From positions 1 to 34,359 of the forward strand of contig CAZDFU010000011.1 of the NCBI GenBank assembly GCA_964504985.1: a DNA stretch of 34,359 nucleotides, given 5' to 3'. Positions 1-6,622 of this stretch are shown piece by piece. The notes under the pieces were generated by a model. It was not told the DNA's origin, searched no databases, and was given only the letters and a program-made list of their open reading frames with translations. The first letter of the stretch is position 1. Each line of letters opens with the position of its first letter. This DNA comes from CAZDFU01 sp964504985. Lineage in GTDB: Bacteria > Patescibacteriota > Microgenomatia > Daviesbacterales > UBA10151. A program made the position numbers and the translations under genes.

Positions 1-381
1 GGAATTAATAGGTTGATGTTAATGATTATATCTGATGCATATACTGTGGATGGAGAGAGGATATTTCTAAAGCTTAATCCAAAACTAACTCCATATAAAG
101 CTGCAGTTTTTCCACTTCTTGGAAATAAGCCTGAACTTATTGAAAAGGCTAAAGGAATTTATGAGGATTTAAAACAGAATATGATGGTTGCTTGGGATGA
201 TAGGGGAAATATTGGTAAAAGATATGCCTCTCAAGATGAGATTGGGACCCCATTTTGTATAACAGTTGATTTCCAAACTTTGGAAGATAATATGGTAACA
301 GTCAGGGATAGAGACAGCGCCAAGCAGGTAAGGGTTAAGATAGTTGACTTGAAAGAATACCTTAGTGGTAAGATAAGATGA
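1..381 (+). CDS. glyQS: Glycyl-tRNA synthetase, C-terminal part (5' end outside window)
   Basis: The reading frame is open from base 1 and ends at TGA 379-381, so this is the C-terminal piece of a longer gene. It matches the anticodon-binding domain of the single-chain class II GlyRS (alpha2 type): 'KLNPKLTPYKAAVFPL', 'GKRYASQDEIGTPFCITVDF' and 'VTVRDRDSAKQVRVKI' are family hallmarks. The enzyme charges tRNA-Gly in the cytoplasm; the catalytic core lies upstream of the window. The internal ATG/TTG codons near base 13 are not real starts, because the frame and the family similarity begin before them. The next gene starts one base after the stop, so the two are probably cotranscribed. The family call is firm; only the missing N-terminus is unknown. 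Confidence 0.93.
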   Translation, partial: GINRLMLMIISDAYTVDGERIFLKLNPKLTPYKAAVFPLLGNKPELIEKAKGIYEDLKQNMMVAWDDRGNIGKRYASQDEIGTPFCITVDFQTLEDNMVTVRDRDSAKQVRVKIVDLKEYLSGKIR

Positions 382-382
382 G

Positions 383-1282
383 ATGAATAATCTTAAAGTT
401 TGGTTTGTTGCCCATAAAACCACTACTCTTTTAATTGGGGCATTAATAATTTTGGGGGTATTAGGATTTATAGGAATTCAAAACTTTACCAGCAATAATT
501 CCACGGCCCAGGAAGAAATTGATTTATCTTTTGATGCAGAAGGCCCTTATGCTTTGCTTTTTCCAAGAAGAGACGGGAATGCTTTGGTTTTAAATCTTAA
601 AAGAACAGCCAGTTATGATTCTATAACTTATGAGTTAGCCTATACTTCTAAAGCGGGAGAAGTAGCGGTATCGGGAAATAAAATTAAAGAAGAAACAGGA
701 GATGGTGATAGTTTAGATTCACAAGCCATTGATAGGGGAGTTGCAGGCACTATTGATACAAAAGATAAAAAAGGGGAGTATGAGCAGGAAATCCTTTTTG
801 GTACCTGTAGTAAAAATGTTTGCAAATATGATCAGGGTGTGGAAAACGGAACTTTAACTTTGCATGTTAAAAAAGGTAATAGCTCTTATAGGATGATTAC
901 CCAGTGGCATTTACAAAAGCCTGATGTGGCTTTAGCAGACCTTACTTCCGGTGATGGACATCTCAAATATAAAGTTGATGCTGACAGGCAAACCCTCTCA
1001 GGGGTTGGTTTTACTATAATCAATGATGTCACAGGTTTACCAAAGCTGCCTTTAGCAAAAGTAATATTAGGTAAAGTTTATGCTTTAAATGTACCTTTGG
1101 CCAAACAGCTTCCAAGTGGGAATTTAACACTGGAACTGGCTGAGAATCCTCCGGCTGAGGCTAAGATATATAGATTTGATGGTACAAACTGGAGGGAACT
1201 GGATACAAAAATTGAAGGGTCTAATTTATCTGCTAAAGCAGACGGGGCAGGAATATTTGCAGTTTTAACTCCTAAGAAATAA
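383..1282 (+). CDS. Unknown membrane-anchored extracytoplasmic protein
   Basis: I do not recognise this 299-residue protein. It has a short positively charged N-terminus, one hydrophobic segment at about residues 14-34 with no clear cleavage site, and then a soluble region rich in Asp, Gly, Thr and Lys that reads as beta-rich. This is the pattern of a signal-anchored protein whose bulk lies outside the membrane. A pair of cysteines (GTCSKNVCKYD, about residues 147-153) could form a disulfide. The C-terminus (YRFDGTNWRELDTKIEG) resembles the closing strand of many beta-sandwich surface domains, but no family can be named. The gene starts one base after the GlyRS stop and is followed by a short hairpin with a T-run, so it probably ends the glyQS transcript. 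Confidence 0.72.
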   Translation: MNNLKVWFVAHKTTTLLIGALIILGVLGFIGIQNFTSNNSTAQEEIDLSFDAEGPYALLFPRRDGNALVLNLKRTASYDSITYELAYTSKAGEVAVSGNKIKEETGDGDSLDSQAIDRGVAGTIDTKDKKGEYEQEILFGTCSKNVCKYDQGVENGTLTLHVKKGNSSYRMITQWHLQKPDVALADLTSGDGHLKYKVDADRQTLSGVGFTIINDVTGLPKLPLAKVILGKVYALNVPLAKQLPSGNLTLELAENPPAEAKIYRFDGTNWRELDTKIEGSNLSAKADGAGIFAVLTPKK

Positions 1283-1290
1283 CCTTCTGC

Positions 1291-1307
1291 GGACTGTAAG
1301 TCCTTTT
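1291..1307 (+). terminator. Possible weak terminator after the glyQS operon
   Basis: GGACT-GTA-AGTCC followed by TTTT lies 9 bases after the stop of the unknown membrane protein. The stem is only 5 bp, so it is weak. It may act together with the longer GACCCT/AGGGTC hairpin just downstream. Confidence 0.4.
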
Positions 1308-1321
1308 ACTTCAAACTACCT

Positions 1322-1355
1322 ATTGACCCTTTCGACTGTGCTCAGGGTCTTTGTA
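1322..1355. repeat. Short palindromic repeat of the CCCTTTCGACTGTGCTCAGGG type
   Basis: GACCCT (1325-1330) and AGGGTC (1344-1349) form a perfect 6-bp inverted repeat around TTCGACTGTGCTC. Sequences of this form recur as dispersed intergenic repeats in several bacterial groups (my recollection, not a search). Here it sits between two operons, just upstream of the mraZ promoter, and with the following T-rich stretch it could also terminate transcription. Confidence 0.5.
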
Positions 1356-1371
1356 CCTCTAAAATCGGTAC

Positions 1372-1391
1372 TTGACAAGTAGGTTTATAAT
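1372..1391 (+). promoter_or_regulatory. Candidate mraZ/dcw promoter elements
   Basis: A perfect TTGACA (1372-1377) and a perfect TATAAT (1386-1391) lie upstream of mraZ, but only 8 bp separate them, too short for a normal sigma-70 pair. Either TATAAT works alone, giving a leader of about 34 nt, or TTGACA pairs with the poorer GAAAAT at 1396-1401 (18-bp spacer). The second option would place the -10 box inside the first putative MraZ repeat. Confidence 0.45.
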
Positions 1392-1420
1392 GGTGGAAAA
1401 TAGTTATAGATGGTGAATCT
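1391..1420 (+). promoter_or_regulatory. Putative MraZ operator repeats
   Basis: Two similar decamers, TGGTGGAAAA (1391-1400) and TGGTGAATCT (1411-1420), start exactly 20 bp apart, about two helical turns, directly upstream of mraZ. MraZ proteins are known to bind short GTGG/TGGG-type direct repeats in their own promoter and repress the dcw cluster. The match in position and sequence type supports autoregulation, but there are only two imperfect copies. Confidence 0.45.
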
Positions 1421-1431
1421 GTCCAAAACAT

Positions 1432-1827
1432 ATGTTTTTGGGCAGCTTTAAGACATTATTCAGCGGTAAAAATAGATTAATACTACCTAAGAGGTTTAGG
1501 AAGGAATTAGGGAATGAGGATAGGTTTTATATACTTTTGGGTAAGAATGGTGAAGTTTGGGGATTTGATAACATAAATTGGTCTAAATTGGTAGAAATTG
1601 TATTGGAATCCCCGCTGACAACTGAGGAGGGAAGAGTAAAAAGGTTAAGCTTTTTTCCAATTGCTGAAGAATGTGCCTTGGATGGCCAGGGTAGATTTAT
1701 TCTTCCGCAGGAATTTATTGATAAGCTAGACTTTAAAAATGAAGTCTTAATAATCGGCGCCGGTGATCATTTTGAGATTTGGGATGTTGGACTCTGGCAG
1801 AAACAGCAGGAAATGATGAATAACTAG
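1432..1827 (+). CDS. mraZ: Transcriptional regulator / nucleoid protein MraZ
   Basis: This 131-residue protein has the length and two-domain layout of MraZ: two tandem SpoVT/AbrB-like swapped-hairpin domains (about residues 1-55 and 70-125). The repeated signatures are 'FSGKNRLILPKRFRKEL' and 'CALDGQGRFILPQEFI'. MraZ binds repeats in its own promoter and controls the division/cell-wall cluster that it heads. That position is kept here: rsmH begins 2 bases after its stop, and ftsL and a PBP follow. No Shine-Dalgarno sequence is visible before ATG 1432. The identification is firm; the repressor role is inferred from the family and from the upstream repeats. Confidence 0.95.
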   Translation: MFLGSFKTLFSGKNRLILPKRFRKELGNEDRFYILLGKNGEVWGFDNINWSKLVEIVLESPLTTEEGRVKRLSFFPIAEECALDGQGRFILPQEFIDKLDFKNEVLIIGAGDHFEIWDVGLWQKQQEMMNN

Positions 1828-1829
1828 AT

Positions 1830-2744
1830 ATGGAAGGTTATCACAAGAGTGTCCTGTTAAAAGAGGTTTTGGAATATCTGAATATCAAAAAAGATTCTTG
1901 GTATTTAGATTGTACACTTGGGGATGGGGGACACTCTTTAGCAGTTTTAAAAAAAGGCGGAAGAGTAGTAGGAATTGATGTTGATCCACAAGCTCTTAGC
2001 AGAGCAAGAACCAGGCTTGAGCAGGATGGTTTTAAGGATAAGGATTTTAAGTTAATACAAGGTAATTTTAGGGATTTAAAAAATTTATTAATAAAGCCCG
2101 CGAAGCGAGGCGAGCAGACGGATAATTTAAATCAAAAATTTGCAGGTGCAATATTTGATTTGGGGGTTTCCAGTTTGCAACTTGAGAGCCCCAGCAGGGG
2201 CTTTTCTTTTGCAAAATTAGGACCCCTGGATATGCGGATGGATCCTAATTTAGGTGTTTTGGCCAGAGATTTAGTTAACGTATTATCTAGAAAGGAGCTT
2301 TATGACATATTTAAAGTTTTGGGTGAAGAAAAATATTCTAAGCGCTTGGCTGACGTTATTGTTGGCGCCCGTCAAATAAAACCTTTTGCTGCAACAGAGG
2401 AACTAGCTGAGGTGATAGTTGGGGCAGTCAGAGGCAGCCGGGATAAGATACATCCAGCCACCAGGGTATTTCAAGCCCTGAGGATTGTGGTTAATGATGA
2501 ATTAAGAGCTTTGGAGGAGGGTTTGGATCAGGTTAAAGATTTAATAGCAAAAGGGGGTAGGATTTCGGTTATTAGCTTCCATTCCCTGGAAGATAGGATA
2601 GTTAAGAATACTTTTAAAAAATGGGCAGAGGATGGAATTGGGAAAGTATTAACAAAAAAACCGCTTGTACCAGGTGAGGAGGCAAAAGATAATCCAAGAT
2701 CCCGGTCAGCCAAATTAAGGATTTTTGAATATGACGATTATTAA
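1830..2744 (+). CDS. rsmH: 16S rRNA (cytosine1402-N4)-methyltransferase RsmH
   Basis: RsmH (MraW) methylates N4 of C1402 in the 16S rRNA P site using S-adenosylmethionine. The 304-residue protein begins with 'HKSVLLKEVLEYL', has the SAM-binding 'DCTLGDGGHS' loop and 'GIDVDP', then 'FDLGVSSLQL', 'GPLDMRMD', 'TRVFQALRI' and the C-terminal 'ISFHSLEDRIVK'. It has the usual family length and its usual place after mraZ. Odd point: residues 90-98 (PAKRGEQTD) are encoded by a GC-rich stretch (2097-2121) unlike its AT-rich surroundings, in the loop just before 'AGAIFDLGVSS' where the family is normally shorter. It looks like an in-frame repeat insertion. The 3' end overlaps the next gene by 14 bp. Confidence 0.96.
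   Translation: MEGYHKSVLLKEVLEYLNIKKDSWYLDCTLGDGGHSLAVLKKGGRVVGIDVDPQALSRARTRLEQDGFKDKDFKLIQGNFRDLKNLLIKPAKRGEQTDNLNQKFAGAIFDLGVSSLQLESPSRGFSFAKLGPLDMRMDPNLGVLARDLVNVLSRKELYDIFKVLGEEKYSKRLADVIVGARQIKPFAATEELAEVIVGAVRGSRDKIHPATRVFQALRIVVNDELRALEEGLDQVKDLIAKGGRISVISFHSLEDRIVKNTFKKWAEDGIGKVLTKKPLVPGEEAKDNPRSRSAKLRIFEYDDY
2097..2121. repeat. GC-rich repeat-like insertion inside rsmH
   Basis: This 25-bp stretch is very GC-rich and built of GCGAAGCGAGGCGAGC-like units, inside an AT-rich gene. It adds PAKRGEQTD in frame in a surface loop. Its composition resembles the GCGAAG-type dispersed repeats seen elsewhere in the window (28194-28215). No second exact copy is present here, so its mobile nature is inferred. 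Confidence 0.45.
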
Positions 2745-3045
2745 AACATTTGAGCCGGAAGATGATAAAAAGAGGAATTTTTTCCTTTTTCAGATTAACA
2801 ATAAATTTGTTATTTTAACTGTTCTTGGGCTGCTTGCTTTAACGTTAATTGAAATTTGGGTTACAAATACCTCTGTAGCTTATGGGGAGAGGTTTGAAAA
2901 GTTAACAGATGCTGAAAGAAACCTTAACCTGGAAAATCAGATACTGGAAAACCAAATTGCCCACCATGCTTCTTTAAATAATATTGCTTCAAAATCTGCA
3001 CAACTTGGCTTTTCTTATAATTCCAATATACAATATATCCGCTAG
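2731..3045 (+). CDS. ftsL: FtsL-like small bitopic division protein
   Basis: This 104-residue protein has a short charged cytoplasmic tail, one transmembrane helix at about residues 24-43 (FVILTVLGLLALTLIEIWV), and an extracytoplasmic coiled-coil-like stretch with Leu/Ile heptads (LTDAERNLNLENQILENQI). This is the layout of FtsL/DivIC, which scaffolds FtsQ, FtsW and the septal PBP. FtsL diverges fast, so the call rests mainly on topology and on its canonical position between rsmH and ftsI. I chose ATG 2731 rather than the upstream TTG at 2725 because it gives the usual short N-tail; it overlaps rsmH by 14 bp. Confidence 0.75.
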   Translation: MTIIKTFEPEDDKKRNFFLFQINNKFVILTVLGLLALTLIEIWVTNTSVAYGERFEKLTDAERNLNLENQILENQIAHHASLNNIASKSAQLGFSYNSNIQYIR

Positions 3046-3055
3046 TTTTTTTATA

Positions 3056-4753
3056 ATGCGAATATTCTGGATTAAATCCTTTTTTCTGCTATTTTTTTCT
3101 GCAATAATTATAAGGTTATTTTATTGGCAGGTTGTTAAGGCTGATTTTTTGCAAGCCCAAGCTGAGGGACAATATTTTACCAATGTTAAAGTTGATGCCT
3201 TAAGGGGTGACATATTGTTTAATGAGGGAATGCTTCTTGCATCAACCAATCCCTCCTTTTCTTTATATGGCCAGCCAAAATTAATCCCCAAAGAGGAAAT
3301 AGTAGATACAGGTTATTTGCTTGCCAAAGTTTTGGTGGAGGAGGGTGAAGACAAAGATGAACTGGCCAAGGATTTTATAGCAAAATTATCAAAAGATTTA
3401 TTTTGGGTGTCTTTGAAAAATCAGGTTTCCTTTGAGAAAAAGAAAGAAATAGAAAGTTTAAAATTATCTGGAATCGGTTTTGAGCAGGGTCAGTCCAGGT
3501 TTTATCCGGAAGGGTCTTCATCCGCTCATCTGCTTGGGTTTGTTGGTTCAGACAGCAAAGGCGAAAAAAAGGGTTATTTTGGGCTTGAAGGGTATTATGA
3601 TAGGGAATTAAAGGGAGTGTCAGGACAAATCAGGCATGAAAAAGATGCTTTAGGGCTGCCAATATTAATAGGGAATTTTTTAAAATCCGATCCCAAAAAC
3701 GGTAAAAATTTGATATTAAACATTGACAGAAGCGTCCAGTTTATTATTGAACAAGCCCTAATGGCAGGCATAGAAAAATATGGTGCCAAGGGAGCATCGG
3801 CTGTGGTAATGGACCCTAAAACAGGGGCAATATTAGCTTTGGCATCTTTCCCTAACTATGACCCGCAGAAATTCTCCAGTTTTCCAAAAGAGTATTTTAA
3901 AAACCCAATAGTTGCTGACCTTTATGAGCCTGGTTCAACTTTTAAGGTGCTGGTGATGGGGGCAGCTATTAATGAGGATGTAGTAAAAGCTGATACAAAG
4001 TGTGATATCTGCAGCGGACCTGTTAATTTGGGAGGTTTTAGTATAAGAACGTGGAATAATAAATATTACCCTCAAAGCACAATGAAAGATGTGATTGTGC
4101 ATTCAGATAATACTGGGATGGTATTTACAGGCCAAAAACTTACTTTAGATAAATTTTATGAATATTTTCAGCAATTAGGCTTTGGGGTAATAACCGGAGT
4201 TGATTTACAAGATGAGACTTCACCTGATCTGCGTCCAAAGAATGAATGGAAACCAATTGATTTGGCAACTTCTTCTTTTGGACAGGGTATTGCTGTTACT
4301 GGTATTCAGATGATAAGAGCTATTGCTGCTATTGCTAACGGCGGGTATTTAATGGAGCCTCATATTGTTAAGTATATTAAGGATGAGAATGAGACCTTTG
4401 AGATAAAACCTAAGGTGATACGCCAGGTATTTAAGGAATCTACTGCTAAGATAATTACCGGGATGATGGTGGCAGCTGTTGAGGAGGGTGAGGCTAAATT
4501 TGCCAAACCAAAGGGATTTAAGATTGCAGGTAAAACAGGTACTGCTCAGATTCCGGTTGCTGGTCATTATGATCCCAATAAAACAATTGCTTCTTTTGTG
4601 GGTTTTGCTCCTGCAGAGGACCCAAAATTTGTGATGCTTGTTAGGTATGACCAGCCAACCTCCTCCCCTTTCGGTTCAGAGACTGCAGCCCCCACATTTT
4701 TTGAGATTGCCAAAAAACTTCTTCCTTATTACAGCATTGCACCTACAAAATGA
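3056..4753 (+). CDS. ftsI: Class B penicillin-binding protein (septal transpeptidase FtsI/PBP2 type)
   Basis: This 565-residue protein has one N-terminal membrane helix (about 4-22), a PBP dimerisation domain (about 45-205, with 'GFEQGQSRFYPEGSSSAHLLGFVG') and a C-terminal transpeptidase domain. All three active-site motifs are present: S294-T-F-K297, S350-D-N352 and K493-T-G-T. It should cross-link septal peptidoglycan, working with the SEDS polymerase FtsW encoded in the same cluster. There is no C-terminal PASTA domain. The start is ATG 3056, 10 bases after the ftsL stop; a longer frame from 2984 would overlap ftsL by 62 bp and lose the normal signal-anchor layout. It could serve elongation as well, since it is the only PBP in the window. 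Confidence 0.94.
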   Translation: MRIFWIKSFFLLFFSAIIIRLFYWQVVKADFLQAQAEGQYFTNVKVDALRGDILFNEGMLLASTNPSFSLYGQPKLIPKEEIVDTGYLLAKVLVEEGEDKDELAKDFIAKLSKDLFWVSLKNQVSFEKKKEIESLKLSGIGFEQGQSRFYPEGSSSAHLLGFVGSDSKGEKKGYFGLEGYYDRELKGVSGQIRHEKDALGLPILIGNFLKSDPKNGKNLILNIDRSVQFIIEQALMAGIEKYGAKGASAVVMDPKTGAILALASFPNYDPQKFSSFPKEYFKNPIVADLYEPGSTFKVLVMGAAINEDVVKADTKCDICSGPVNLGGFSIRTWNNKYYPQSTMKDVIVHSDNTGMVFTGQKLTLDKFYEYFQQLGFGVITGVDLQDETSPDLRPKNEWKPIDLATSSFGQGIAVTGIQMIRAIAAIANGGYLMEPHIVKYIKDENETFEIKPKVIRQVFKESTAKIITGMMVAAVEEGEAKFAKPKGFKIAGKTGTAQIPVAGHYDPNKTIASFVGFAPAEDPKFVMLVRYDQPTSSPFGSETAAPTFFEIAKKLLPYYSIAPTK

Positions 4754-4795
4754 TTAGGTTTTAGCCATTAGCTGTAATTGTTTGAATTATATCAG

Positions 4796-4801
4796 TATAA
4801 T
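4796..4801 (+). promoter_or_regulatory. Possible internal promoter (-10) before the murE-like gene
   Basis: A perfect TATAAT lies in the 76-bp gap after ftsI, 28 bp before ATG 4830. The gap is one of the few in the cluster long enough for a promoter. TTGAAT at 4782-4787 is only 8 bp away, so no properly spaced -35 is seen. GAGG at 4817-4820 could act as a weak ribosome-binding site. Confidence 0.4.
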
Positions 4802-4829
4802 ATAGCAATTGTGTCTGAGGTTAGGTTCT

Positions 4830-6044
4830 ATGAAAAAGTTTCTCAAAAAATTTATTCCTCAAAGGGTAATTAATAATTTTTATCATTTTCCAAAAGCAGT
4901 TTTGGCCAATTTTATATATGGCTTTCCCACAAGGAATCTTAAAGTAATAGGAGTTACCGGGACTGATGGAAAAACAACTACTGTTAATATGATTTATCAT
5001 ATTTTAAAAAAAGCAGGTATTAAAGTTTCCATGCTTTCAACCATCAATGCTGTTTCAGGAGGGAAGGTTTATGATACAGGTTTCCATGTAACCTCACCTG
5101 ACCCGTTTACAATACAAAGATTGGCAAAAAAGGCTTTTAAGGCAGGTGATGAATATTTGGTTTTGGAGGTGACTTCACATGCTTTGGATCAGTTCAGGTT
5201 CTGGGGAATAAAATTTTATGCAGGAATAATTACGAATATCACCCATGATCATTTGGATTATCATAAAAGTTACAAAAATTATTTTAAGACAAAGCTTAAG
5301 TTAATTAAGAAAGTTAGGTTTGCTGTTTTAAATCAGGCTATTCAGGAGGAGGGTAACGTCGGGACTGTTGGGGAAAAAACAATTACTTTTGGGATTAAGA
5401 AAGGAGACTTCAATCAAAAGGATGTTAAGTTAAAACTGAAATTAATTGGAGACTATAATATTGAAAATGCTTTGGCTGCCCTTTCTGTTGCATATATTTT
5501 AAATATCCCCAAAAAAATAGCACAAACAACTCTTGAGGAATTTGAAAGTATTCCTGGTAGAATGGAAGAGGTAAAAAATAGCAAGGGCATTAAGGTTATT
5601 ATTGATTTTGCCCATACCCCTAATGGTTTAGAGCAGGCTTTAACGGCACTCCGTTCTCATTTTAAGTCCGGCAGGCTGATTGCAGTATTTGGATCAGCTT
5701 CAGAAAGGGATATTTTAAAACGTTCAATAATGGGGGAGATTTCCGGTAAGCTCTCGGATATTAGCATTATTACCGATGAAGACCCCAGATTTGAAGCAAG
5801 TTATAAAATAATTGATGAGATTGCTAAAGGAGCTATAAAAGCCGGCTCAAGATTGGGTGTAAGTTTATTTAAGGAAGCAGACAGGCAAAAGGCTATAGAT
5901 TTGGCCATTACTCTTGCAAAAAAAGGTGATATTGTTGGGATTTTTGGTAAAGGTCATGAGAAGTCAATTAATTATAAGGGAGCGGAAACAGTCTGGTCTG
6001 ACTTTGAAGCTGCTAAAAAAGCGTTGTATGGAAAGCAAATATAA
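4830..6044 (+). CDS. murE: MurE-type Mur ligase (short form)
   Basis: Mur ligases add amino acids to UDP-MurNAc-peptides using ATP; MurE adds the third residue. The protein has the ATP loop 'GVTGTDGKTTT' (about residues 43-53), 'LEVTSHALDQ', 'ITNITHDHLDYH', a central 'LIGDYNIENALAAL', the C-terminal-domain entry 'GRMEEV...VIIDFAHTPNGLE' and 'GIFGKGHEKS'. The SHALDQ and DYAHTP-type motifs are typical of MurE. In place of the diaminopimelate-type DNPR motif it reads 'DEDPRFEA', so the third residue cannot be predicted safely. At 404 residues it is about 80-90 shorter than usual: the N-terminal UDP-binding domain is reduced to about 40 residues. ATG 4830 begins the recognisable protein. Confidence 0.85.
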   Translation: MKKFLKKFIPQRVINNFYHFPKAVLANFIYGFPTRNLKVIGVTGTDGKTTTVNMIYHILKKAGIKVSMLSTINAVSGGKVYDTGFHVTSPDPFTIQRLAKKAFKAGDEYLVLEVTSHALDQFRFWGIKFYAGIITNITHDHLDYHKSYKNYFKTKLKLIKKVRFAVLNQAIQEEGNVGTVGEKTITFGIKKGDFNQKDVKLKLKLIGDYNIENALAALSVAYILNIPKKIAQTTLEEFESIPGRMEEVKNSKGIKVIIDFAHTPNGLEQALTALRSHFKSGRLIAVFGSASERDILKRSIMGEISGKLSDISIITDEDPRFEASYKIIDEIAKGAIKAGSRLGVSLFKEADRQKAIDLAITLAKKGDIVGIFGKGHEKSINYKGAETVWSDFEAAKKALYGKQI

Positions 6045-6612
6045 ATTAATTGTTGACACGTTCGGATCTGACAGATTTAAGTTTGATGAGCCACTTAAAG
6101 GTTATACAGCACTTGAGTCAGAGGGAAAAGCTAAACTTTTTTTTATAGCATTTAAATCTTCAGAACTTATTAAATTGGTCAAAATATGCAGGGAATTAAA
6201 ACTCCCTTTTTTTATTTTTGGCACAGGCTCTAAAATAATGATTTCTGAGGCTGGTTTTCCGGGACTGGTTATTAAAAATAGGACTTCAGATATCCAGACG
6301 ATTTCTGTTAAAGGTAAGGTTACAAAATTTGGGATAGGAATTGAGGAAGCCCTGGTGGAGGTTCAATCAGGGTTAAGCATTAATAAATTTTGCGGATATT
6401 TAGATACCCAGGGACTTTCAAGCGATGAGTTTTCAAAAATACCCGGAAGCATTGGGGGAAATCTTTTTTTGAGCAATTTTTTGCAAACAAAGGCCAAAAG
6501 TATTAAAGTATTAGATTGGGCGTCTGAAATTGAACAAATCTCAGCGCCGGAACTTAATCCTAAAAAACATATAATTTTGTCAGCTGTTTTTAGGGTTAAG
6601 GCCAAGGTTTAA
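6028..6612 (+). CDS. Truncated MurB-like FAD-binding protein
   Basis: MurB reduces UDP-GlcNAc-enolpyruvate to UDP-MurNAc. This 194-residue protein keeps parts of the MurB FAD-binding fold: 'FFIFGTGSKIMIS' (about 62-73), 'GLVIKNRT' and 'KIPGSIGGNLFLSN' (137-150), ending 'HIILSAVFRVK' where MurB normally reads 'ILSATFRL'. The whole C-terminal substrate domain, with the family's catalytic Ser and Glu, is missing, and the Tyr-Arg of the usual 'GYRDS' is not seen. The stop is genuine in this frame and murA starts 10 bases later. It may be a degenerate MurB, a FAD-binding accessory protein, or half of a split enzyme whose other half is elsewhere. It overlaps murE by 17 bp. Confidence 0.72.
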   Translation: MESKYKLIVDTFGSDRFKFDEPLKGYTALESEGKAKLFFIAFKSSELIKLVKICRELKLPFFIFGTGSKIMISEAGFPGLVIKNRTSDIQTISVKGKVTKFGIGIEEALVEVQSGLSINKFCGYLDTQGLSSDEFSKIPGSIGGNLFLSNFLQTKAKSIKVLDWASEIEQISAPELNPKKHIILSAVFRVKAKV

Positions 6613-6622
6613 AAAATAATAG

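Noticed and set aside
2984..3055. Upstream-extended start of the PBP gene
   Set aside because: It would overlap ftsL by 62 bp and add an extra hydrophobic stretch before the normal signal anchor; ATG 3056 fits better.
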